NCBI RefSeq assembly: GCF_023702125.1
Contig: NZ_CP098415.1
Span: 1,426,001 to 1,490,000 of the forward strand
Direction: 5' to 3'
Length of the DNA stretch: 64,000 bases
Origin: Halorubrum hochsteinianum
Lineage (GTDB): Archaea > Halobacteriota > Halobacteria > Halobacteriales > Haloferacaceae
Shown: piece after piece, positions 54,078 to 63,181 of the stretch
Layout of the letters: each line of letters starts with the position of its first letter
How positions within the stretch are numbered: position 1 is the stretch's first letter
Notes under the pieces: generated by a model
Databases searched by the model: none
The model's input: the letters and a program-made list of their open reading frames with translations, nothing else
What the model was told of the DNA's origin: nothing
Made by a program: the position numbers and the translations under genes

Positions 54078-55055
54078 ATGGAGTACACGACGCTCGGGAA
54101 CACCGGCACCACCGTCTCGAAGATCTGTCTCGGCTGTATGAGCTTCGGCGACTCGGACTGGCGCGAGTGGGTCCTCGACGAGGCGGCGGGGAAGGAGCTG
54201 GTCGAGCGCGCCATCGACCTCGGGGTGAACTTCTTCGACACCGCCAACATGTACTCGAACGGCGAGAGCGAGCGCGTCCTCGGGGAGGCGCTCGACGGGT
54301 ACGACCGCGACGAGTACGTCCTCGCCACCAAGGGGTACTTCCAGATGGACGAGTCGAACCCGAACTCGGGCGGCCTCTCGCGGAAGGCGATCGAACAGGA
54401 GCTACAGCACAGCCTCGACCGGCTCGGCGTCGACACGATCGACCTCTATCAGATCCACCGCTGGGACGACGAGACCCCAATCGAGGAGACCCTCGCGGCG
54501 CTCGACGACGCCGTGCGGCGCGGCGACGTGCGGTACGTCGGCGCGTCCTCGATGTGGGCACACCAGTTCGCGGACGCCCTCCACACCAGCGACCGCGAGG
54601 GGTACGAGCGGTTCGCCACGATGCAGAACCACTACAACCTCGCGTACCGCGAGGAGGAACGGGAGATGCTGCCGCTCTGCGAGAAGCAGGGGATCGGCGT
54701 GATGCCGTGGAGTCCGCTCGCCCGCGGCTACCTGACGCGCCCCCACGAGGAGGTGGACGCGACGCTCCGCGGCGAGACGGAAGAGCACCTCTACGCCCAC
54801 CCGTACCGCGAGGGCGGCGGGCTCGCGGTCAACGAGCGCGTCGAGGAACTCGCCGCGGAGAAGGGCGTGAAGATGGCCCAGATCGCGCTCGCGTGGCTGT
54901 TCCACAAGGAGTGGGTCGACACGCCCATCGTCGGCACGACGAGCGTCGAACACCTCGAAGACGCGGTCGAGGCGCTCGACGTCGACCTCTCGGACTCCGA
55001 CATCGAGTGGCTCGAAGAACCCTACGAGCCGGTCCGCGTCTCCGGACACGAGTGA
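54078..55055 (+). CDS. aldo/keto reductase
   Basis: This 325-residue AKR is of the larger voltage-gated-channel-beta/YajO type. The catalytic positions are DTANMYSNGESE (Asp, Tyr), ATKGYFQ (Lys) and YQIHRWD (His). MPWSPLARGYLTRP and VGTTSVEHLEDAVEALD bind the cofactor. The C-terminal segment is standard. A CTTTTTATC TATA element lies 26 nt before the ATG. The substrate is not known. It is unrelated in detail to the AKR at 22532. Confidence 0.92.
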   Translation: MEYTTLGNTGTTVSKICLGCMSFGDSDWREWVLDEAAGKELVERAIDLGVNFFDTANMYSNGESERVLGEALDGYDRDEYVLATKGYFQMDESNPNSGGLSRKAIEQELQHSLDRLGVDTIDLYQIHRWDDETPIEETLAALDDAVRRGDVRYVGASSMWAHQFADALHTSDREGYERFATMQNHYNLAYREEEREMLPLCEKQGIGVMPWSPLARGYLTRPHEEVDATLRGETEEHLYAHPYREGGGLAVNERVEELAAEKGVKMAQIALAWLFHKEWVDTPIVGTTSVEHLEDAVEALDVDLSDSDIEWLEEPYEPVRVSGHE

Positions 55056-55154
55056 GCCGCCGGAGCCCCGACTCGTCCGCGTCGCGCCGCTTATAAACGC
55101 ACCGTCGCGGACGCCACGGCAACCCTTTTCGGCAGCGCCGCCGAACCGTGGCGC

Positions 55155-55583
55155 ATGGCAGACGACGACGCCACAGACGGCGAGGCCGGCGAACAGGGCG
55201 ACGCCCCGGAGGGCGACGACGGCGAGGAGAAGTCCTTCCGCGAGCGCGTCGAGGAGATCCGCGAGCGACGCGAGCAGGAGCGCGAGGAGGGCGACCGACC
55301 GGACCCCGAGGAGATGATGGGCGGCGGCGGCCCGCCGGGGATGGGCGGTGGCGGCGGCGGGGGCAACCCCTTCGCGCAGATGATGTCCGGCATGATGGGC
55401 GGCGGCGGCCCCGGCGGCGCGGGCGGCCCGCCCGGCATGGGCGGCGGGCCCGGCGCCCAGGGCGAGCGCGGCGACGACGGCGGCAACGAGGAACTGGTCC
55501 GCGAGGTCCGCCAGCTCCGCGACGAGGTCCGCGACGCGACCCGCCAGCTCCAACGCATCGCGCAGGCGCTCGAAGACGACTGA
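55155..55583 (+). CDS. Gly/Met/Pro-rich protein flanked by coiled coils
   Basis: I do not recognise this 142-residue protein. It has an acidic start, a charged helix (ERVEEIRERREQEREEGDRP), and a central Gly-Pro-Met low-complexity part (about 53-100) with runs such as MMSGMMGGGG. The end is a second helix (LVREVRQLRDEVRDATRQLQ). The arrangement suggests an oligomer with a flexible centre. A CCCTTTTC TATA-like element lies about 28 nt before the ATG. Codon use is normal for the window. Confidence 0.72.
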   Translation: MADDDATDGEAGEQGDAPEGDDGEEKSFRERVEEIRERREQEREEGDRPDPEEMMGGGGPPGMGGGGGGGNPFAQMMSGMMGGGGPGGAGGPPGMGGGPGAQGERGDDGGNEELVREVRQLRDEVRDATRQLQRIAQALEDD

Positions 55584-55764
55584 CCGACCCGTCGGCGATT
55601 CTCTCTCCGCCTTTCGACCCCCGGAGCCGTGCGTCCGGCGATCGACGGGGGATTACCACCCCGTCGAAGCGCGACGTTCGCTCCCGACAGCCGTCGCTTC
55701 CGGACCGACCTGAAAAGAAAAACCGCGTCGCCGACCGCTCGTTACCGGCGTCGATCCGCCCCGT

Positions 55765-58700
55765 CTAACACTCCGACCAGCCGCATGACTCGCACGTCTT
55801 GCAGCCCTCGGAGTAGTAGAGGTTCATGCCGCCGCAGTCCGGGCACTCGGGCGACTCGCCCGCCGCGATGAGCTCCTGCATCGCGTCGTCCGCGCCCGCC
55901 GCGTCGTCGGCCGCCTCGGGCGCGTCGAGCGCGCCGTTTCCGGCCGCCGCGTCGACCGCACCGCCGTCGGTCTGGCTCGGGCGGCCCGCGGACTCGCTCG
56001 CCGCGCTCTCTTCGACGTCGTCGAGGCTCTGCTGCTGGGGAATCCCCTTGTCGACGTCGTCGTCGAGGTAGCGGCGCAGGGCCGTCCCGATCGCGTCCGG
56101 GATCGACTGGATCTGCTCGCCCTTGTCCCACGCGACCTTCGGGCTCCGGGTGCCCTGTAGCTCGTCGACGATCTCCTCGGGGTCGACGCCCGAGCGGAGC
56201 GCCGTCGAGATAACCTTCGCGAGCGCCTCCGTGAAGGAGTTCGTGTAGCCGCCGGAGTGGCCGATGTTCGCGAACAGCTCGAACGGCAGCCCCTCGTCGT
56301 CCTCGTTGATGGTGACGTACAGCTTGCCGTAGCCCGTCTCGACCCGCTGCGTGACGCCGTTCAGGGAGTCGGGACGGGGACTGCGCTCGCTGTAGTCGAT
56401 CCGGGGCTGCTCGGTCGCTTCGAGCAGGCCCGCGACCTCCGCGTCGATCGCGGTCTGGACGTCCTCGTTGTCGAGGAACGCCTCGACGCCGCCGAAGACC
56501 TCGTTGATCTGCTCGACGATGGTCTCCGCGGCCTCGCTCTCGTCGGCGAACTCCGTGTTCTGGGCGCGCGTCGTGAGCACCTGCTTCGAGCGGGTGCCGT
56601 CGCGGTAGTAGGTGACGCCTTTCCCGCCGTTCTCGTAGATGTACTCGAACACCTCCTTCGCGTCGCCGAGCGTGGAGTCGTTCGGCGCGTTGACGGTCTT
56701 CGAGATGGCGGAGTCGACGCCCTTCTGGCAGGCGACCTGAACGCCCGCGTGGTCCTTCGCCGAGAGGTCGCCGGTGACGACGAACAGCTCGCCGATCGCG
56801 TCCGGAACGGTCTCTAAGCCGTCGACGCCATCGAACTCGTTTTCGGCCATCTGGGCCTGCGCCTCCTCCTTGACGGCCTCGACGTCGATGTCGTTGGCCT
56901 CCAGCGTGCGGAGGAAGTAGTCGTCGAACTCGACGAGCATCTCGTCGCCCTGAACGTCGTCGGAGACGTTCTTGTAGTAGGCGACGTTGTAGATCGGTTC
57001 ACAGCCGCCCGTCGTGTTGCCGATCATCGACGTCGTGCCCGTGGGGGCGATCGTCGTCGTGTTGTGGTTACGGATCGGGAACCCGTCCTCCCACTCGTCG
57101 GCGTCGAGCCCGGTGTAGTGTTCGAACCAGTCGGCGTACTCCGTCGGGTTCGCGTACTTCGAATCGTCCCAGTCGTTGAACGTCCCGCGCTCCTCGGCGA
57201 GCTCGTGGGAGGCCAGCTTCGACTCGTGGTTGATGTGGGTCATCAGCTGGCGGGCGATCTCGTTGCCCTCCTCGGAGCCGTAGCGGACGCCGAGCTGGAT
57301 GTACAGCTGCGCGAGCCCCATGATCCCGAGTCCAATCTTCCGCATGTCGCGGACCTTCTGCTCGATCTGGTCGACCGGGAAGTCGGACATCGTGACGACG
57401 TTCTCGAGGAAGCGGGTGCCGTACGCGATCCGGTCGTCGAACTCCTCGAAGTCGATCGCCTCGTCGAGGAACGCGTCGATCGCGTCGGCGTGCGTCTCGT
57501 ACTCGTCGGCGTGCTCGTCGGACCACACGCGCCAGTCGGGCGCGTCGAGGTCCGCGAGCGTCGAGAGGTTGATGTGACCGAGGTTACAGGCCTCGTACTC
57601 CTCTAACGGCTGCTCGCCGCACGGGTTCGTCGCGAGGATCCGGTGGTCCGGGTTCTCCTCGACGTCGAAGGAGTGCTCCTTGTTGATCCGTTCGAGGTAG
57701 ACGACGCCCGGCTCGCCGTTCTCGTGGGCCCCCTCGATCATGTCGTCCCAGATCTCGGCGGCCGGGATCGAGAGCTCCTCGCCGACCTCGACGTGCTCGC
57801 CGAGCCCGAACATGTCGTACAGCTCCTTCGTCTCCGGCGTCGCGACGTGGGCCTCCCCGGTGCGGGGGTTGGTGAACGTGAACTCCTCGTCGTTGCGGAG
57901 CGCGTCCATGAAGTCGTCGGTGACGCCGACGCTGATGTTGAAGTTCGAGAGGTGTCCCTCGACCGCGTTCCGGAGGTGTTCCGGGACCTTCCCGTCCTCG
58001 TCGATGAGATCGCGGGCCTCCTCCAAGGCGTCCGCGAAGGAGTTGTGCGTGAAGTCGTCGGGGTCGTTGAGCCGCAGCGAGTGGGCCAGGGAGACGTCCT
58101 TGTTCTTCGCGTGGATGAACTGGATGACGTCCGGGTGCGAGATGCGCATGACGCCCATCTGCGCGCCGCGGCGCGCGCCGCCCTGCGCGATCGTCTCGCA
58201 CATCTGGTCGAACGTCCGCATGAACGTGATCGGTCCGGAGGCGATGCCGCCGGTCGAGCCGACCGCGTCGCCGTAGGGGCGGAGCTGCCAGAAGGCGTAC
58301 CCCATCCCGCCGCCGGACTGGAACACCTCGGCCGCCTCCTTGGCGGTCTGGTGGATGTCTGTGATGTCGTCGTCGGGGGAGTCGACGAAGCAGGCGGAGA
58401 GCTGCTGGAGCTCGTCGCCCGCGTTCATCAGCGTCGGGGAGTTCGGCATGAACGACAGCGACTCCATCCCGTCGCGGAACGTGTCGGCGGTCTCCTCGAC
58501 GTGCTCGCGCACGCCGTCGGGCAGTTCGGGCACGACGGTGTCGTACGCGAACTTGTTGACGTTGTGCTCCGTCAGCGTCGCCTCCGCGTCGTCGTCGGCG
58601 GTGACGCCCGCGCCGAAGACCTCCTCGGCGAGCTCGTCGCGCCGCGGGTGGTCGGGCTTCAGCTGGTCGGGCGTGACGGTGACGTCGACGCCCTGCCGCT

Positions 58701-58920
58701 CGGCTTCGAAGACCGCCTCGGCGAGCGCGACGTTGCGCGCGACGCGGTCGAACAGCTCCTCTTGGTCTTCGTCCGGTTCTCCGTCCGCGTTCTTCCGGAG
58801 GTAGCGCGCGGGCAGGATGTTGTGGTAGGCGTTGCCCGTGAGGCGCTCCTCCATCGTGTCGCCCGTGGTGCGTTTGATCGGCAGTTCGAGGTCGTCCGCG
58901 GTGACACCGTCGCTGCTCAT
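55765..58920 (-). CDS. nrdJ: adenosylcobalamin-dependent ribonucleoside-diphosphate reductase (class II)
   Basis: This is a 1051-residue class II reductase that makes deoxyribonucleotides using a B12-generated thiyl radical. MEERLTGNAYHNILPARYLR, FQSGGGMGYAFWQLRP, GARRGAQMGVMRISHPDVIQ, NPCGEQPLEEYEACNLGHIN and APTGTTSMIGNTTGGCEPIY are the core motifs. A second, C-terminal part carries YVTINEDDEGLPFELF, and the protein ends with a zinc-binding tail (CPDCGG and CKTCESCGWSEC) for reduction. The ATG at 58920 is used; the open frame extends upstream as a shadow. Confidence 0.95.
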   Translation of the reverse strand: MSSDGVTADDLELPIKRTTGDTMEERLTGNAYHNILPARYLRKNADGEPDEDQEELFDRVARNVALAEAVFEAERQGVDVTVTPDQLKPDHPRRDELAEEVFGAGVTADDDAEATLTEHNVNKFAYDTVVPELPDGVREHVEETADTFRDGMESLSFMPNSPTLMNAGDELQQLSACFVDSPDDDITDIHQTAKEAAEVFQSGGGMGYAFWQLRPYGDAVGSTGGIASGPITFMRTFDQMCETIAQGGARRGAQMGVMRISHPDVIQFIHAKNKDVSLAHSLRLNDPDDFTHNSFADALEEARDLIDEDGKVPEHLRNAVEGHLSNFNISVGVTDDFMDALRNDEEFTFTNPRTGEAHVATPETKELYDMFGLGEHVEVGEELSIPAAEIWDDMIEGAHENGEPGVVYLERINKEHSFDVEENPDHRILATNPCGEQPLEEYEACNLGHINLSTLADLDAPDWRVWSDEHADEYETHADAIDAFLDEAIDFEEFDDRIAYGTRFLENVVTMSDFPVDQIEQKVRDMRKIGLGIMGLAQLYIQLGVRYGSEEGNEIARQLMTHINHESKLASHELAEERGTFNDWDDSKYANPTEYADWFEHYTGLDADEWEDGFPIRNHNTTTIAPTGTTSMIGNTTGGCEPIYNVAYYKNVSDDVQGDEMLVEFDDYFLRTLEANDIDVEAVKEEAQAQMAENEFDGVDGLETVPDAIGELFVVTGDLSAKDHAGVQVACQKGVDSAISKTVNAPNDSTLGDAKEVFEYIYENGGKGVTYYRDGTRSKQVLTTRAQNTEFADESEAAETIVEQINEVFGGVEAFLDNEDVQTAIDAEVAGLLEATEQPRIDYSERSPRPDSLNGVTQRVETGYGKLYVTINEDDEGLPFELFANIGHSGGYTNSFTEALAKVISTALRSGVDPEEIVDELQGTRSPKVAWDKGEQIQSIPDAIGTALRRYLDDDVDKGIPQQQSLDDVEESAASESAGRPSQTDGGAVDAAAGNGALDAPEAADDAAGADDAMQELIAAGESPECPDCGGMNLYYSEGCKTCESCGWSEC

Positions 58921-59373
58921 TCGACGGTCACCCCGCTGGCTTGGCGTGGGATCTGGATCATTCGTACTGTTGGTGTGGTGGCGAGGCGGGCCCTTGTACG
59001 TTCGGATGTCCGGACCCGACCGGCGTCTACGTGTCCGATTCGGTATGTAACGTCTGTGCCGCGCGTCTGACGCTAAATTCGGTACGTCGGTTAGGAACGG
59101 CCTCCGGGAAGATAAGCATGGGTAGACCGCGGTGAAACTAATGGTCTCTCGCGAAAACCGCCCGAAGGAAGCTGATCCCCACCGGAACAAAAGGGGGGTT
59201 GCGCGCCGACGGATTCCGCGGTCTCGACGACCGTCGACACCCGTACCGCCGGCTCGTTGGCGCGTTTGCGACCGACTCTTCCGCAGTTCTTGCCGCGGAC
59301 GTATCAATCTCCGATTACTTCCGTCGCGGCCCGGTCCCACAAGCTTATGCCCGGCCTCGCCATGGACCCGGAC
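58921..59373. other. less GC-rich gap upstream of nrdJ
   Basis: This gap of about 450 bp holds the nrdJ promoter region and that of the divergent small membrane gene. A minus-strand ATTTAG element near 59066-59072 would give nrdJ a leader of about 120 nt. A Cys-rich open frame on plus (58941-59135; CWCGG, PCTFGCPD, CNVC) lacks an ATG or GTG start. No recognisable riboswitch or repeat is seen. Confidence 0.55.
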
Positions 59374-59589
59374 ATGACCGCTTCATCGCTCGCGCTCGCC
59401 GGCCTCGCCGCGCCGGCGCAGGCCGCGCTCCTCGGTAGCCAGTTCGGGCAACTGCTCGTCGCCCTGGTCGCCGTCGCGCTCGTCATCGTCGTCGGGAAGT
59501 TCATCCTGAAGCTGGCGTGGCGGCTCGTCACGATCGGAATCGTCGTCGTCGCCGCGTTCTACCTGCTGTCGACGCTCGGACTGGTATAA
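59374..59589 (+). CDS. small two-helix membrane protein
   Basis: This is a short hydrophobic protein of about 71 residues with two membrane helices (QLLVALVAVALVIVVGKFIL and LVTIGIVVVAAFYLLSTLGL) joined by KLAWR, and an Ala-rich lead. The start is uncertain: ATG codons at 59347, 59362 and 59374 are in frame. I chose 59374 because an AGCTTATG box lies about 28 nt upstream. The family is unknown. It converges with the CDC48 gene. Confidence 0.68.
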   Translation: MTASSLALAGLAAPAQAALLGSQFGQLLVALVAVALVIVVGKFILKLAWRLVTIGIVVVAAFYLLSTLGLV

Positions 59590-59621
59590 CGGATCGCGGG
59601 TCGGAGGGTCGGCGGGGCGAC

Positions 59622-61889
59622 TTACTGGAACGCCGCGCCCGGCTCCGCCTCGGTGCGGTCCACGTCGGACCGCTTGAACTGCTTTTCAATCTCCTCGTAG
59701 CGCTCGCGCGTCTCGGGGGTGACGCTGGGGTTCACCTCGCTCAGCGCGTCCTCGAAGTGCTGCATCGTCACGCGGACGTTGCCGACGGACTCGCCGACCT
59801 CCTCGCGGGAGACGCTGCCGATGAACTCCCGGGAGGCGTTCATCGAGGCCTCGCGGGCGACCGCCTCGATGTCGGCACCCACGTAGCCGTCGGTCTTGCG
59901 CGCCAGCGCGTCGAGGTCAACGTCGTCGGCCAGCGGCTTGTCCCGCGTGTGGACCTCAAAGATCCGGCGGCGCGCCGTCTCGTCGGGGACGGGCACGTGG
60001 ACGTGCCGGTCCAGCCGACCGGGGCGCAGCAGCGCCGAGTCGATGAGGTCGGGCCGGTTCGTCGTCGCGATGACGACCACGTCCTCCAGCGATTCGAGCC
60101 CGTCGAGCTCCGTCAGCAGCTGGGAGACGACGCGCTCGCCGACGCCGGAGTCGCCGGAGTTCTTCCCGCGCTCGGTCGCGATCGAGTCGATCTCGTCGAA
60201 GAACACGATCGTCGGCGCGTTCTCGCGGGCCTTGCTGAACACCTCGCGGACTCCCTTCTCGGACTCGCCCACGTACTTGTTCAGCAGCTCCGGCCCCTTG
60301 ATCGAGATGAAGTTGGACTCGCTCTCGTTGGCGACGGCCTTCGCGAGCAGGGTCTTCCCCGTACCCGGCGGGCCGTACATCAAGACGCCCTTCGCGGCCT
60401 GCATGTCGAGCTCCTCGAACACCTCGGGATACTCCAAGGGCCACTGGATCGTCTCGCGGAGCCGCTCTTTGGTGCCCTCCAGCCCGCCGACGTCGTCCCA
60501 GGTGACGTCGGGGACCTCCACGAACACCTCCCGTAGCGCGGAGGGCTCGATCCCCTTGATCGCCTCCTTGAAGTCCGCCTCGGTCACCTGGATGCTGTTC
60601 AGCACGTCGGCGTCGATCTCGTCCGATTCGAGGTCGATCTCCGGGCGGATGCGGCGCAGGGCGTGCATCGCCGATTCCTTCGCGAGCGACTCGAGGTCGG
60701 CCCCGACGAAGCCGTGGGTGTTCTCGGCGTACTCGTCTAAGTCGATCCCGTCGGCCAGCGGCATGTTCCGCGTGTGGACCTGGAGGATCTCCTTGCGGCC
60801 GTTGCGGTCGGGGACGCCGACCTCGATCTCGCGGTCGAAGCGGCCGCCCCGGCGGAGCGCCTGGTCGATGGCGTCGACGCGGTTCGTCGCCCCGATGACG
60901 ACGACCTCGCCGCGCTCCTCGAGCCCGTCCATCAGCGAGAGGAGCTGGGCCACGACGCGGCGCTCCACGTCGCCGCCGGCCTCCTCGCGCTTGGGCGCGA
61001 TGGAGTCGAGCTCGTCCATGAAGATGATCGCGGGCGACTCCTCGGACGCCTCCTCGAACACCTCGCGGAGCTGCTCTTCGCTCTCGCCGTAGTACTTCGA
61101 CATGATCTCCGGACCGGAGATCGTGTGGAAGTTGGCGTCGATCTCGTTGGCGACGGCCTTCGCGATCAGCGTCTTCCCCGTGCCCGGCGGGCCGTGGAGC
61201 AGGACGCCCTTCGGCGGGTCGATGCCGAGGCGCTTGAACAGCTCCGGGTGCCGCATCGGCAGCTCGATCATCTCTCGGACCTGTTCGAGCTCGTCGTCGA
61301 GCCCGCCGATGTCCTCGTAGGTGACGTCCGGCCCCTCGCCGGTCCCGCCCGCGGCCTCGCCGCGGTCGGCGATCTCCTCGGCGGAGATCTCGGAGATGCT
61401 GATCTCCGTCTCGTCGGTGATGACCACCGTGCCGCCGGGGCTGGTCTCGGCGATCTTCATCGGTACCGCCTGCGACTGACCGCCCATCAGCCCGAAGCCG
61501 AGCGACGTCCGGATCGTCTGCCCCTCGGTCACCGGCTGGCCGGAGAGCTTGTCGCGGATGAACGGGGCGATCTGCCCCCGCACCCGCAGCTGGCTCGGGA
61601 AGGCGATCGTCACCGCGTCCGCCCGCGAGACGTCCACGTCCTCGACGGTCACGCGGTCGTCGATCCCAACGTCGGCCTCCTGCCGCAGGCGGCCGTCGAT
61701 GCGGATCACGCCGGTGCCGTCGTCCTCGGGGTAGCCGGGCCAGACGCGGGCGATCGCCGCCCCGTCCGAGCCCTCGACGCGGACGATGTCCCCGCCGGAG
61801 AGCCCCAGCTCGTCGGCCGCGACGCGGTCGATCGCCGCGAGGCGGCGACCGGCGTCCTTCTGTTTCAGCGGCTTGACGGTGAGCTTCAT
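59622..61889 (-). CDS. cdc48: CDC48/VAT-type AAA+ ATPase
   Basis: This 755-residue homologue of p97/VAT unfolds proteins, for example feeding the archaeal proteasome. An N-terminal double-psi barrel domain (about 1-190) is followed by two AAA rings (about 200-460 and 475-735). Each has Walker A GPPGTGKT and a Walker [12 protein letters not shown] and [11 protein letters not shown]. The arginine-finger regions ([13 protein letters not shown] and [12 protein letters not shown]) are intact. The ATG at 61889 overlaps the stop of the preceding Hsp20-like gene by 4 nt, implying coupled expression. Confidence 0.96.
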   Translation of the reverse strand: MKLTVKPLKQKDAGRRLAAIDRVAADELGLSGGDIVRVEGSDGAAIARVWPGYPEDDGTGVIRIDGRLRQEADVGIDDRVTVEDVDVSRADAVTIAFPSQLRVRGQIAPFIRDKLSGQPVTEGQTIRTSLGFGLMGGQSQAVPMKIAETSPGGTVVITDETEISISEISAEEIADRGEAAGGTGEGPDVTYEDIGGLDDELEQVREMIELPMRHPELFKRLGIDPPKGVLLHGPPGTGKTLIAKAVANEIDANFHTISGPEIMSKYYGESEEQLREVFEEASEESPAIIFMDELDSIAPKREEAGGDVERRVVAQLLSLMDGLEERGEVVVIGATNRVDAIDQALRRGGRFDREIEVGVPDRNGRKEILQVHTRNMPLADGIDLDEYAENTHGFVGADLESLAKESAMHALRRIRPEIDLESDEIDADVLNSIQVTEADFKEAIKGIEPSALREVFVEVPDVTWDDVGGLEGTKERLRETIQWPLEYPEVFEELDMQAAKGVLMYGPPGTGKTLLAKAVANESESNFISIKGPELLNKYVGESEKGVREVFSKARENAPTIVFFDEIDSIATERGKNSGDSGVGERVVSQLLTELDGLESLEDVVVIATTNRPDLIDSALLRPGRLDRHVHVPVPDETARRRIFEVHTRDKPLADDVDLDALARKTDGYVGADIEAVAREASMNASREFIGSVSREEVGESVGNVRVTMQHFEDALSEVNPSVTPETRERYEEIEKQFKRSDVDRTEAEPGAAFQ

Positions 61890-62137
61890 CGCTCGCCCTC
61901 CACGGTGAGAACGCCGTTGTTCACGGCCGCGGACGCGGCCGTTCCGGGCAGTTCGAACTCCGTTTCGACCGGCTCTTCCGGTCCTTCGACGACGACGATC
62001 GCCGTCTCGCCGACGGTGTCGATCGCGACGGTCTCGTCGTCGACGCCCAAGTCGGCGGCGACGATCCACCCGTCGTCGTACTCGTACCGGCGCAACAGCG
62101 CGCCGTCGCCGGTCGATTGGGTCTGTATGTGATCCAT
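61886..62137 (-). CDS. small Hsp20-like protein coupled to CDC48
   Basis: This 83-residue protein is a compact alpha-crystallin-like beta domain: [40 protein letters not shown], then LTVEGER with the NNGVLTV match to the Hsp20 NGVL motif. It lacks the N-terminal and C-terminal arms of small heat-shock proteins. It starts 29 nt after a strong TATA and overlaps the CDC48 start, so both form one operon. A cofactor or adaptor role is inference. Confidence 0.82.
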   Translation of the reverse strand: MDHIQTQSTGDGALLRRYEYDDGWIVAADLGVDDETVAIDTVGETAIVVVEGPEEPVETEFELPGTAASAAVNNGVLTVEGER

Positions 62138-62162
62138 CCTAACTACGAGTTAGTCGCGCAGG

Positions 62163-62170
62163 TATATAAA
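62163..62170 (-). promoter_or_regulatory. TATA box of the Hsp20-like/CDC48 operon
   Basis: TTTATATA on the minus strand is centred 29 nt before the ATG at 62137, among the strongest core promoters in the window. It suggests a leaderless or nearly leaderless transcript for the unfoldase operon. Confidence 0.75.
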
Positions 62171-62213
62171 CTTATCGCAAAAAATCGCATGACGTGAGAG
62201 TCACATCGCGTAT

Positions 62214-62259
62214 CGGTAGTGTAGCGGTTCGGGTCGAATCGACGCCGATTCGAGCCCCG
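62214..62259 (+). other. tRNA-like D-arm sequence with adjoining hairpin
   Basis: CGGTAGTGTAGCGGT (62214-62228) matches 14 of 15 bases in the tRNA-Gly acceptor/D-arm region of this window. A hairpin follows: TCGAATCG (62234-62241) pairs with CGATTCGA (62246-62253) over loop ACGC, and GGG/CCC pairs beyond a bulge. No full cloverleaf can be folded, so it may be a tRNA remnant or a small RNA upstream of the hydrolase gene. Confidence 0.4.
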
Positions 62260-62321
62260 GTTCCCGCCCCCGCGTCCGCTCCCTCCGGCGTTTATGGCCC
62301 CCCGCGTCGAACCGGTCCACC

Positions 62322-63092
62322 ATGGAACGGCTCACCCACGACGGCCGCGCGACGGCGTACCGGCGCTTCGACCGCGGCGGCGACGGACCGACGGTCTGTT
62401 TTGTCCACGGCAGCGGCGGCACGAAGGACGTCTGGAAGTCGCAGGCGCGGCTCGCCGACCGGTTCCCGGCCGTCGCCGTCGACCTCTCGGGCCACGGGGA
62501 CAGCGACGACGTCGCGACGCCCGCCGGCCCCGAGACGCTCGACGCGTACGCCGACGACGTAATCGCGGTCGCCGAGGCGACGGGCGCGACCGTGATATGC
62601 GGCAACTCGCTGGGCGGCGCGGTCGCGCTGCGGGTCGCCTTAGAGCGCGACCTCGCGCTCGACGGGCTCGTCCTCGCGGGCACGGGCGCGAAGCTCGCGG
62701 TGGCCGAGTCCCTCCGCGAGGCGCTCGCGAGCGACTTCGACCGGGCGGTGTCGACGCTCCACGAGCCGGATCGACTGTTCCACGACGCCCCCGCCGAGTA
62801 CGTCGAACTCTCGAAGGCGTCGATGCGGGCGTGCGGCCGCGAGGTGACCGAACGGGACTTCCTGACCTGCCACCGCTTCGACGTCCGGGAGCGCCTCGAC
62901 GCGGTCGACGTCCCGGCGCTCGGGGTCGTCGGCGCGCACGACGTACTCACCCCGCCGGCGTACCACGAGTACCTCGCCGACCGGATCCCGGCCGGAGAGT
63001 GGACCGAACTCCCCGACGCCGCCCACCTCGCGATGCTCGAACGCCCGGCCGCGTTCAACGAGGCGCTCGCGGGCTTCCTCGACGGACTGTAG
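62322..63092 (+). CDS. alpha/beta-fold hydrolase
   Basis: This 256-residue serine hydrolase has the oxyanion motif CFVHGSGGTKDVW, the nucleophile elbow CGNSLGGAVAL, Asp in GVVGAHDVLTP and His in PDAAHLAMLERP, so the triad Ser-Asp-His is complete. The cap is short. The substrate is not evident; esterase, lipase or C-C hydrolase activity are possible. A GCGTTTATGG TATA element lies 27 nt before the ATG. Confidence 0.92.
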   Translation: MERLTHDGRATAYRRFDRGGDGPTVCFVHGSGGTKDVWKSQARLADRFPAVAVDLSGHGDSDDVATPAGPETLDAYADDVIAVAEATGATVICGNSLGGAVALRVALERDLALDGLVLAGTGAKLAVAESLREALASDFDRAVSTLHEPDRLFHDAPAEYVELSKASMRACGREVTERDFLTCHRFDVRERLDAVDVPALGVVGAHDVLTPPAYHEYLADRIPAGEWTELPDAAHLAMLERPAAFNEALAGFLDGL

Positions 63093-63181
63093 CCCGCACC
63101 GCGCCCGGGCCCGCCCCGCTGCGGCGGTCCCCTCCCGCGAGCCAGTCACGCTTTTAGGCCGGTCGCCCGTCGCGACAGAAC

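Noticed and set aside
58921-59120. Cobalamin riboswitch for nrdJ
   Set aside because: I cannot recognise the conserved B12-box or its core, and such riboswitches are not established in haloarchaea.
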